A stretch of 64,000 bases of DNA from Apostichopus japonicus (Eukaryota > Echinodermata > Holothuroidea > Aspidochirotida > Stichopodidae): contig NC_092568.1 in assembly GCF_037975245.1 (NCBI RefSeq), positions 42,211,631-42,275,630 on the forward strand, in the 5' to 3' direction. Under the pieces are notes generated by a model. It made no database searches. It had not been told where the DNA came from and saw only the letters and a list, made by a program, of their open reading frames with translations. The translations under genes were made by a program, and so were the position numbers. Numbering within the stretch: position 1 is the stretch's first letter; each line of letters starts with the position of its first letter. Below are positions 32,027 to 43,500 of the stretch, piece after piece.

Positions 32027-35000
32027 TGCCTTTACCGTCCGTCAGTTTCTCTTTGTTTTCTTCAAAACTAAAAGTATTATCAATTTTGCGTTTAGACTTA
32101 ATTATAAGCCTAATTTATAATCTAAATATGCCTCAAAATGCCTCATTTGAAGTCTGAACTTTTGAAATGTTGTTCTGAGAGTTGGGAAGGACTCTCAAAC
32201 GCCCTTAATGGAAGTCGCATTCAACCAATCCACATCCACAATTTTCATACGTCCATAAAGGTTCATTCAGTCAGGAGATATTTCGAATTTAGCCTCCCAC
32301 CTTTGAAATCCTGGGTACGTCATTGCTCAATACCTCATCTGCTTGCCTACTCCACAGACAAATTATCTTTTCATTTCTTTTCTAGGACTGCTTCCTTGTT
32401 GTGAAACCTTGTTTAAGCCATGCGGTACACCTCTTACGCGAAAACCAGAATACTGTGCGAGCAACACACGCACGTATGGAAGAACACACTGTTTCTCAAA
32501 GCGATTCAGAGACACAACTGACCAGTTAATGAGCATGTGTGGCTCTGCTGGAGTGGTGCGGGTGAGAGGGGAGGGGGGGGGGGGTGGAGGTGGAAGAAGA
32601 GGAAGGATGCAATGTTGTTGTTTTTACTATCCCGGAATTCCCAGCAAGCTGCAGTATTTTCTGATGTTTCACTCGTTAGTGATTTTCGAGCACAAAAATA
32701 CATGACAGAAAGCAAAACTATACTGTGAAATATCTTCTTTTACCAAACTCTTGGAGGTTATAAATACCCACCTCACAGCTCCTCGCCCCGTGCAATTAGC
32801 ACAAAAGTTCAAATTATCTGATATCTCTATGAGATATTCAGGGTAATACATGATGTCTATAACATGAGATTCCTTATAAGAAGACTTTACCAGAGAGAAT
32901 ACAATTAGAAAAGAGAAATATGAGAAACAACACAGTAGAGTATGACAAAACAATTTTTGAATCTGAGAGTTTATATCATCATCGGCTGTTTTCATTATAA
33001 AAAAAATATGTAGGCATTGCTTTGACAAAAGAAAAAAAAAAAAACTGCCATGTTGAAATATCGCCTCCTCACAAACCATTGTTTCTGATTAATTACCAGA
33101 AGAGATGTATAAACTGTTTGACATGTAGAAATGGAGACAATAATTACCAGAACTGATGAATTAACTGTTTGACATCTACAACATAGACATAAGTAATCAG
33201 AAACTCACTGCCGATATATGGTACAAAGTAATCTATAAGAAGTACTTCAGACTTGACAACCTATTGTTTTAGATAAAGTGGATACAAGTTACTCAGGGAG
33301 AGAGTTCTCCGGTACCTTCAGGTAAGTGTGGCAACCATTGCTGTTTGTAAACTGCATAGAGTTATTATATACATAGATGTCACCTGCATTATTGCCTCTA
33401 CAGCTTTATATTGTTCAAAAGTCCCAAATTACTTTCCTAGGAGAACTGATCAATCTAAGATATTGCCGGACTGGAATTTTTAACAAGAACAATAAGTTAC
33501 AAAGCTTCAAAGGTTGACAAAGTGTGATCATGGATGAACATTGTCTTACTTTCTTGTATATTTGTGAACAAATTTGGAGGCAACTACTGGAAAGGAGGGT
33601 ATTAATAAAAGCATAAGGACAGGGCGGGTGAATGGTGAGGTAAAGAAGGAGGTGGACTCCCTTGTACCTAGCAAGCTGGAGTTCCTTTGGACTGACAGAA
33701 ATCACCCCCTCTATGTCCACCTTGTGAGAAAAGTAATCTTGCACAGTGGTAGGCTCAGGCAGCCTTCTTCTGTTACCTAAACCCGCTAGCCTTTATCTTT
33801 CATTCCTTAGGCTAGTAAAATTCATAATATTAATTTTAAATGTTTCATTTTCTTTCTTGCCATTTCTGTACATCCTGCTGCTTTTTATGTTTTCGTTCTT
33901 TTTAGTTTCACTTCTCATTCTTTTGTGTTTTATTGACTTGCGATCACCGTTGTTTCCTTTTAATGATCAATAAAGTTTTTCTTATTCTTACAATACAGAC
34001 GGCCAGCTTAAACAATATGCAGATCCTCATCACAGTCAACTCAATGTAATATTGCAACACACTAATTGCACCATTAATTCTTGATAAAGCTCCTAGAGAT
34101 ATATAGAAGGATCGGTGCCCTGGCTGCGAGGCAAGCTTAATATCAATATCAGAACCTTTACTCTGATTCCAATTTCATTATTATCATGTAGGATATGCCT
34201 TCAAAAAGAATATGACCAAAAAATGCACATTTCTTAAAAAAACACAGTTCCATACCAAATGTCCAATTAAAAAACAAAATAAGATATCAGATATTAAGAG
34301 CATTGATTCAAACATATAATAGTATTAAGGAATAGAGTATAACAAAGATAAAATGGTAATTTCTACATGGCTTTTGAGAGACAGTTATCATACTAACATT
34401 TAGAGTTACTGCCATATGACAGAGACTGCCTCAAAGATTTTCTACCCCAACAAAAGGAAATTCAACAATATAAACCAATTGACTGGTGAATGTGTAACCA
34501 GTGCAGATAGATAACCAGAAAGCAAACAACCTTATTGATTACCACACTTTACAGTATACCAGAACACTTCATGTTAACTGTGCACCTGTTCAGTCCTTAA
34601 AATGAATCCAGAGAGCAAGTGTGAAGTTCACCCCAGTTTCTCTTTTTGAGTTATCTTGTTTTTCAGGTTTTTAGACCTGCTGCCCTCAAATGACCTTTGA
34701 CCTATACAAAAATAAAAGGGCTCTTGGACGAGGATGAAGTTCCTCCAAACTTTAGTTTGTGAGTTATCATGTATATAAAGTTCAGTCTTCGATCTATATT
34801 GTCCTGTAACATCCACCAATTTCTATAGAGTTCTTGTACTCACCATTAGGAATCTACATAGCAAGTATGAAATTCATCCAAGCTTTACTTTGTGAGTTAT
34901 CATATTTACAAGGTTTTCAGTCTTTGATCTATACTGACCTCAAACGACCTTTCACCTCCACCAATTCAAATTGGGCTCTTCTACTCACCATGAAGAATCT

Positions 35001-36108
35001 AGATGAAATGTATGCACTTCATCCAAGCTTCACTTTTCACATTTACAAGGTTTTTAGTTTAACCATGTCTTTGGACTATCTTGACCTCAAATGACCTTTC
35101 ACCTCACGTGACCATATGACCTCACACACCCACCCCACCACCATCTAACAGATTCCTGTTGCCTTTGGTAAAGAATAAAGAATGTGTGGAATACAGTCAC
35201 ATTTACAAGCTTTGGTAACCATGGAAGCAGTTTCTTTTTCTCTTTTTTATTTAATTACGATAAGTATTCAATAATTTAAGTTAACAATTTGGTAATAGGC
35301 CCCCATACATTAAAATATTAATCAATATGACTTTGAAGGAGGAAGGTGAGGAGCAGGGTGTCCACTACTGTTTATCTTAAGTTGTAGCTTCAAGGCTCAT
35401 TTAATATTACGTCTAGTACTGCTCTTGATAGTTATGTCAAACTGTAAAAGGTTAATAATCACAATAGATTTGACACATTTATAGTACACAAACAGCTACC
35501 ATTTACTTAAATGTCAATTAAAATAATATTTGAGTAGCAAAGATGAAAATAAAGTTGTTACACATTTAATGGAACATGTTTAAAATAAGTGAGTGATTAT
35601 ACTGGAACAGGCGTATGTAAAGGAGCCTCGGCATTCCATGCACAATGGAGCCAATGACTCATTACTCCACAGAGCACACAGTCCAAACAGAACAATGAGA
35701 TTTGCACAATTTGAACAATTTTAGTTGCATGTTTAAAAACATAGTGCCACCAAACAAAAGTGGTAAAATATAAAATATTTTATCCGCAACATCCTTACAA
35801 TTAGAAAAGGCCAAGGTTACACTGGTCAACTAAAGGCAAGCATTCATCCTGTCCCAAAAGTATTTCTCACTAAACATGGTTGCATTAATCTGTTGTTGGT
35901 TTGACTATTAAAACTATCCTTGATAGGAGACAAAAGTTGTACCTTTAATGTTAGAATACTGCATATAACTTGACAGTTGAAGATGCTGGTAAAGCAAAAA
36001 GGAACAGCTCAGGTATTTTACTGAGTGATTTCTAGGTATCATGTGGTGGGTAAAACTGTAAAAGTGTAAGATAGTTTTAACCAATTAATATTAACTAATC
36101 ATATATTA
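32027..36108. other. Spacer between transposon complex and kinase gene; no gene recognised
   Basis: No exon of gephyrin or of another gene was recognised. A segment near 32530-32730 resembles the inverse of about 25240-25530 and may be an old transposon. A stretch near 33570-33990 ends in AATAAAG and a TCTTATTCTTA tail, possibly a retrotransposon 3' end; its 68-residue ORF has no recognised domain. Confidence 0.4.
34630..35115 (+). repeat. Diverged ~140-bp tandem repeat rich in TGACCT motifs
   Basis: Three to four degenerate units share GAGTTATCAT, ACAAGGTTTT, CTTTGATCTATACTGACCTC, AAATGACCTTTCACCT, and CTTCATCCAAGCTT. The first unit has TGACCTTTGACCT at about 34691, a perfect inverse DR1 nuclear-receptor element (AGGTCAAAGGTCA). 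Confidence 0.7.
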
Positions 36109-36410
36109 CCGGTGCTGTGGCCAAGTGGATAAAGGCTGTGTCATTTGAAGCAATGAGGCTTAGCTACCAGGAAGTGCCTGGTTCGATACCCCGGTGGGTC
36201 ATTGTCAGGTGGGATTTTCAACCAAGAGCAATCTACAGTTTCCCATCTGAAATGACTTTCTAAATTGAGAAGATTCCAAATTTGAGTCAAAATGTTGAAT
36301 GTGAAGCCACCCGACGTGTAAGTTGTAATCCATAAGCCCTTGCGGGCTTCTCACACATTTGTGGTCGTCACTTAAGCTTCGTAAAAATAACTGCTGATTT
36401 TTATTGTTAT
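36109..36410 (+). mobile_element. tRNA-derived SINE
   Basis: Head contains an A-box-like TGGCCAAGTGGATAAAGG and a B-box GGTTCGATACCCC, spaced as in a class II (Leu/Ser-like) tRNA with a long variable arm. A non-tRNA body follows, including AAGCCCTTGCGGGCTTCTCA, and a T/A-rich tail near 36390-36415. The tRNA fold is imperfect and the tail favours a SINE over a working tRNA gene. Lies just downstream of the kinase gene. Confidence 0.75.
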
Positions 36411-36866
36411 TATAAATGTTGTATCAAATTTTTATGATCTGTAACTTCTTATCCTTCCTCATTGTTCATTTTGGATCATTGTACTTGCTCAAGCGATTTA
36501 AGTGTGGCATTAAAATGTTTTTTTTTTATCTAAGCGTATTAATTGGTCATTTTATCTTGTGACCTGTTAAATACATTGAGCAACCTGTTAAGGTGAGATT
36601 CTGCACAGTGAAAGATTGTTATCACCTACATAAAAGAACTCCTGATTGTCATGGCAACCAATATGAATATATAATTTTCATCCGGACCTATTATGAGAAA
36701 GAGCATCAAAACTTCCAGAACAGATCTAAAAATATGGTCTAAGAGAAAATTTAAAAAGTTTAGACTATGTATCAAAGTAAAAGTACATCTAGAATCTTAA
36801 GCATGGAAGTCTGGGGGTAAGGCACTGACAACTTATAAGAGTCCATGGTTACTGTGCTATTTTCAT

Positions 36867-37523
36867 CTATAGTACTTGTTTTAATTTTGTAGCAACATCA
36901 GGTCGCAGAATCTCTGTTAAAAGTTCAATAAGATGCTGGTAAGATTTAAGTTTAGCCTGTTGGCATGCTGCCTTCAGGACTACATCTGTTGGAGATTTGC
37001 GCCTTTGATTACATGCTTGTTGAATCTTGTTAATCTTATCAGGTGTAAAGTCCAGCTTCCCTGCAAGGGCTTTCCAGTCATTACCAAGTTCACTTGCTAC
37101 ATCCAACACTCTTAATACTTCAAACACTTTAAGTTCATGAATTTCAAAAACCATCAGAGTTGATGAATCTGTTGCATCTAAACGCTCTGTTTCCGTCGGT
37201 TGCAGCCGGTTCTGTATAACGTTGACAACATCAGTTCTCTTCATTTTCGTTGCTATCTCTATCAATCTCTTGGGAGAAACATCTACACCTTTGTGAGAAG
37301 CTGCTTGCAAGACTGCCTTAGTAGGATCTCTTTCATTATTTTCAATTATATCAATTTCACCCACTTTAAAACCCAGTTCATCTGCTAATTTATGCCAATC
37401 GTTCCCATCAACACTTGGAGGATCAAGTTTATGCCCCAGTTGATTTAAGAAAATAATATCATTAACATTAATAGACTGAGATGAGATCTGTGGCAGGTCT
37501 TCATCACATATCACTGCTGTAAC
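36867..37523 (-). CDS. RIP-like kinase exon 7: two death domains and stop
   Basis: 657 bp ending in a stop codon. Starts V-T-A-V-I-C-D after acceptor TTGTGATAG. Encodes both death domains without an intron. The repeats share the pattern L.NDW..LA..L.F....I..I and a later helix ending RP/RTDV...L. The two copies are well diverged, so the duplication is old. Confidence 0.92.
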   Translation of the reverse strand, partial: VTAVICDEDLPQISSQSINVNDIIFLNQLGHKLDPPSVDGNDWHKLADELGFKVGEIDIIENNERDPTKAVLQAASHKGVDVSPKRLIEIATKMKRTDVVNVIQNRLQPTETERLDATDSSTLMVFEIHELKVFEVLRVLDVASELGNDWKALAGKLDFTPDKINKIQQACNQRRKSPTDVVLKAACQQAKLKSYQHLIELLTEILRPDVATKLKQVL

Positions 37524-40500
37524 CTATCACAAGAAAGAAAGAGAGAGCAGTGACACATTCAAAATACTAATTGTAAAGAGAAAACTTAAACTGATGCCAC
37601 CATTTTGAAAAAATCAGCCTACCTGCTTAGGAAGAGTTTTTGACACAAATCTGCACTAGTATGATGATACCTTTGACCTCAGTTGCCATGGTTATCCCAT
37701 TTTTTGGTAACACAAATCATTCCTATAACATATTTGGAGATTGAATATCTATTGAACATTTTGCTGTGAAAATGTAGATTTTCACACTCCAAAATTGCTG
37801 TGAGAGCACTGCACACTGTACTGTGTTCAGATTAGCCACGGGAAGGAGGACTTCAAAAATTTCTTACGATGCTTTTGATTTGCTGGTGAAAAGCATAAGC
37901 CTTAATATTGACCAATCAAGTTGAATTTTATATCACAGTCACTAGAGAGAAGAGTCAACAAATTTTCCTTTGGCATAGGAACGAAATTAGTTATGCAATC
38001 ACACTACAGGAAGCATAATGTAAGCATTGAGAGGTAGGGACATTTTGAAGAGGTTCACTGCTTTCCGAGGTGGTTTTTACTTTTTCAGATTAAAAAGTAC
38101 AGGGTTTAGTTCACACGCATAATGAATAATGACACTTCATTGTAAAGAGGACACAATATTTTTCAAAATGACATAAGAAAGAGTTTTCTAAGTGCTATAC
38201 TTAAAAAGTTATGAAAAGATTTAGCGCAAAATGTGCTGATTTTGTTGCAATATTTGCTGCGTAACAGGGTGTTTTGTGCTGAGTCCTTTTTAAACTGGGA
38301 TAACCATGGGGTAACCATGACAACTGTTGATATGACAGCCATAACAGGATCCAATGATCAAATAATTACAGTATCTCACCTCCTCCCTATAATAATGGCA
38401 CATGCAACAAAACTGCAAGAGCTGCAGAACTCCAAATGCAATTGTTAATGTGTTTTTGTTTTTTCATGACCTTCATGTACAACTTCTTGGGCAGACAATC
38501 ACTTTCACAATCATTTCTTGCTGCATATGGAAGAAGGAGTACATGTAAAGATATCTCATAAATAAGAGTTGTATACTTACTGCAGTTTCAAGAGCCTTCT
38601 TAGCTGTGTGAATTTCTTCCTCTGTGTATGTGTTGTACTGATCTTCCAGAGTACCGACCCAGTCTATATTTGAATAACAGAACAGGAGTCTTTATGCATC
38701 GCTGCATTTACCTTTGGAGACCACTTATTTCTTAAAGCTAAGATTTAATTGTAACCCATTTTTTTATGGAAAATTCAATATGAATCACCTCTTCAATTAC
38801 TCTATGGTTTTTCTCATTTATCAAATCCATCTGACAGCTTGAAGATTAGTGATCCACCAATACTTCATTTGATGGTACACTTTTATATTTGAGCTATTCT
38901 GACAGAGAAAACTATGACTCAAACTAGTGATCCAAAGACCCAACAGATGAATTAAGTCTTATCCTAATCATACATTCTGACAGTCGACTAACACAAACAA
39001 ACTAGTTATCCAAAGACCCAACAAATGAATTAAGTTAGAGATATCTTATCCTAATCATACATTCTGACAGTCCACTAACACAAACAAACTAGTGATCCAA
39101 AGACCCAACAGATGATTTAAGTTAGAGATATCTTATCCTAATCATACATTCTGACAGTCGACTAACACAAACAAACTAGTGATCCAAAGACCCAACAGAT
39201 GAATTAAGTTACAGATATCTTATCCTAATCATACATTCTGACAGTCCACTAACACAAACAAACTAGTGATCCAAAGACCCAACAGATGAATTAAGTTAGA
39301 GATATCTTATCCTAATCATACATTCTGACAGTCGACTAACACTGTAAACAAACTAGTGATCCAAAGACCCAACAGATGAATTAAGTTAGAGATATCTTAT
39401 CCTAATCATACATTCTGACAGTCGACCAACACAAACAAACTAGTGATCCAAAGACCCAACAGATGAATTAAGTTAGAGATATCTTATCCTAATCATACAT
39501 TCTGACAGTCGACCAACACAAACAAACTAGGGTTCCAAAGACCCAACAGATGAATTAAGTTAGAGATATCTTATCCTAATCATACATTCTGACAGTCGAC
39601 TATTAAACACAAACAAACTAGTGATCCAAAGACCCAACAGATGAATTAAGTTAGAGATATCTTATCCTAATCATACATTCTGACAGTCGACTATTAAACA
39701 CAAACAAACTAGTGATCCAAAGACCCAACAGATGAATTAAGTTAGAGATATCTTCTGAGAGACTAACAATATAACTCAGGCTGGTCACCTAAATAATCTA
39801 TGAGCACTTTGTTTAAAGTCTTGGCTTTATTATTTATTCATCAATACGAAAAATAGAATGCTACATCAGCTTTTAATAGACTGAAATACTTCTTTAAGTT
39901 ATGAATCATAATTGGCTTGAACCTCATAAAGAAGTGACCTCAACCGAACCCAATAGGCTTTTTGCATTCAATATGAGATATACATATGCCATGTATGTGA
40001 AAAGCCTATTAACATTCTTCTTTCAAGAGACAGTGTTGAAGGGTTTGCTACCCCATGCTGACCTTTGACATCCCATTAATTCATCTAGCTCTTGGTAGTT
40101 TAAATGAAGCATTCATATAATATTTATGAGAAACATAATCTATCCAGCCCTTCTTGGCTTTATCCAGGTTGCATACATCTCTTTACCTGCTGCACTATTA
40201 GTAGTGTTATGATAAACTTACGTTCAAAAGAGTTTCTTGATGATAGTTCATGATTCCAACAACTGGTTATCATTTTCTCCAGTTTCTCTGGCGTGCAGAA
40301 CTTTGGGAGAAGATCCACCTCTGGTCTGTCCTTGTTTTTAAGTACCCAAAACTTGAAATCATTAATCCTTGCATCTGTCATGATTTCATTTCCTTCCACT
40401 ACAATAAAACACAAACAAGGTGAGAGAATGACAGTATCAGCAAGCATGTACAGGGTGAGTTCAATCAACTGATACAAACAGACCGCTATGAATGAATCGC

Positions 40501-43500
40501 CTTGGTGTGAACATTACTGACAAACATAAAACCAACCTGAATAATCGAATGTAAACAATATTGTACATACATGGTGTAGAACAATATTAATATCTACTAT
40601 TAACCAAAGGTAACACAGTAAACCTTTCCCTAGAGCAAGAATCTGGCATTATATGAACTCATCTTTCATGGTTTAAAGGGTGTGAAGACTCGCGCACAAA
40701 GAACGTCTCATGCTGGTAATCTGACCTAGTTTCGAATGAGGTGTAACAGAAGTGTTAGACACCACCATCGATCCCAGAAAATACACACACAGCTTGCTAC
40801 CATCAGTAATTAGACACTAGTGTACAGTCAGTAAATACAGCTGCCGTCAATACCCACAGCACAGTGTACAAACAATACAGCGATGGACATCTCAGGTTCA
40901 GCTAAAGATAACAAGGTATCATGTTTCATTACTTTCTGCATTTTGTAGCGACACGAACAAAACGTCACTTGCAAGCAACGTAAAGTTAACTTTTTTAGAT
41001 GGCCGCATGCGGTTTGGGGCGAGTCTTCAATGCCTTTAATACACTCATGGGAAGATATATCAATACATGACTTCAATCAACAAATTCTATCTACCAGATA
41101 GAGTTGTTATGTATTAAGAGTTACTAATTGTTTTCATCTCTGAAATACTAAAGCCCATCACACACTCTGCCTTTACACAATGGAACCCAACTGAACCAAT
41201 CAGCAATCATGAACATCCCAGTAGTGTGAGGGTGCTTACCATTATCACTGACCAAGCATTTGCTAGTAAGTAACAAACACTGATCTAAAATCTGCCAGAT
41301 TTACTGTTAGGAGTGGAAGTGCAGGGGTGTTTTTCAGGGGATATAACTTTGATTTTTCAAGAAATGCATCCAATCATAGGACAGGAATTTTCTTTTGCAT
41401 GTACACATTAATTCTACAGAAAGTGTATTATATTAAACACATTCTCAATATTCTCAAGTATTTCAACAGAACATCTTAGGCCTCATTATGATTCATAGTT
41501 AACTTACCCCTAAAAATGCTTCATTGTGAAGAGTACATCCATTGTGTAGAGTACATCCATTGTGTAGAGTACATCCATTGTGTAGAGTACATCCATTGTA
41601 TAGAGTACATCCATTGTGTAGAATACATCCACTGTGTAGAGTACATTGTGTAGAGTACATCCATTGTGTAGAGTACATTGTATAGAGAACATCCATTGTG
41701 TAGAGTACATTGTGTAGAGTACATCCATTGTGTAGAGTACATTGTGTAGAGTAATAAAGTACATCCACTGTGTAGAGTACATTGTGAAGAGTACATTGTG
41801 TAGAGTACATCCATTGTGTAGAGTACATCCATTGTGTAGAGTACATTGTATAGAGAACATCCATTGTGTAGAGTACATTGTAAAGAGTACATCCTTTGTG
41901 TAGAGTACATTGTGTAGAGTACATCCATTGTGTAGAGTACATTGTGTAGAGTAATAAAGTACATCCACTGTGTAGAGTACATTGTGAAGAGTACATTGTA
42001 TAGAGTACATCCATTGTGTAGAGTACATTGTGTAAAGTACATCATTTGTGTAGAATACATTGTATAGAGTACATCCATTGTGTAGAGTACATTGTATAGA
42101 GTACATCCATTGTGTAGAGTACATCCATTGTGAAGAGTACATCCATTGTGTAGAGTACATTGTATAGAGTACATCCATTGTAGAGTACATTGTGTAGAGT
42201 ACATCCATGGTGTAGAGTACATTGTATAGAGTACATCCATTGTGTAGAGTACATTGTGTAGAGTACATCCATTGTATAGAGTACATCCATTGTGTAGAGT
42301 ACATTGTGTAGAGTAATAAAGTACATCCACTGTGTAGAGTACATTGTGAAGAGTACATTGTATAGAGTACATCCATTGTGTAGAGTACATCCACTGTGTA
42401 GAGTACATTGTATAGAGTACATCTATTGTGTAGAGTACATCCATTGTGTAGAGTACATTGTGTAGAGTACATCCATTGTGTAGAGTACATCCATTGTGTA
42501 GAGTACATCCATTGTGTAGAGTACATTGTGTAAAGTACATTGTGTAGAGTACATCCATTGTGTAGAGTACATTGTATAGAGTACATCTATTGTGTAGAGT
42601 ACATCCATTGTGTAGAGTACATTGTGTAGAGTACATCCATTGTGTAGAGTACATTGTGTAGAGTACATCCATTGTAGAGTACATTGTGTAGAGTACATCC
42701 ATTGTAGAGTACATTGTGTAGAGTACATCCATTGTGTAGAGTACATTGTGTAGAGTACATCCATTGTGTAGAGTACATCCATTGTGTAGAGTACATTGTG
42801 TAGAGTAATAAAGTACATCCACTGTGTAGAGTACATTGTGAAGAGTACATTGTATAGAGTACATCCATTGTGTAGAATACATCCACTGTGTAGAGTGCAT
42901 TGTATAGAGTACATCTATTGTGTAGAGTACATCCATTGTGTAGAGTACATCCATTGTGTAGAGTACATTGTGTAGAGTACATCCATTGTGTAGAGTACAT
43001 CCATTGTGTAGAGTACATTGTGTAGAGTACATTGTGTAGAGTACATCCATTGTGTAGAGTACATTGTATAGAGTACATCTATTGTGTAGAGTACATCCAT
43101 TGTGTAGAGTACATTGTGTAGAGTACATCCATTGTGTAGAGTACATTGTGTAGAGTACATCCACTGTGTAGAGTACATTGTGTAGAGTACATGGATCCAT
43201 TGTGTAGAGTACTAAAGCACATCCAATTGCAATTGTTAGGCACAGTGTCCTTCAAACTGGTCACAAGAATTCAACTTACTTTCAAACAAGTTCTCATTGG
43301 TAATTCCTTTGTATACAAGAAGTCCAAAACTGTTGCAAAAATAAAAAGAGTAACAAACATTTAACCACTGATTCATCTTTCTCGGTTCATTAAAGCAAAG
43401 AGCTCTAATACATTTGTAATATCTGGTAAAATAACTGATACAATTATGCCATAAATGTAAACTTTCTCCTCATAGAATGTTGTCACATCCCAGATCTGTG

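Noticed and set aside
33574-33780. 68-codon plus-strand ORF as a gene
   Set aside because: No recognised domain. The following AATAAAG and simple tail look like a retroposed or LINE 3' end, and no splice context supports a gene.
36115-36200. Functional tRNA gene
   Set aside because: A and B boxes are present, but the stems pair poorly and a SINE-type body and tail follow.
38910-39762. CRISPR-like array
   Set aside because: Eukaryotic minisatellite: units are contiguous and alike, with no unique spacers. The same holds for the other regular arrays.
41499-43200. Long minus-strand ORFs (up to 559 codons) of repeating YTMDVLYTMYSTQ
   Set aside because: Produced entirely by the 18/14-bp minisatellite. 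The same type of frame is open in other registers, and the region lies in an intron of the kinase gene.
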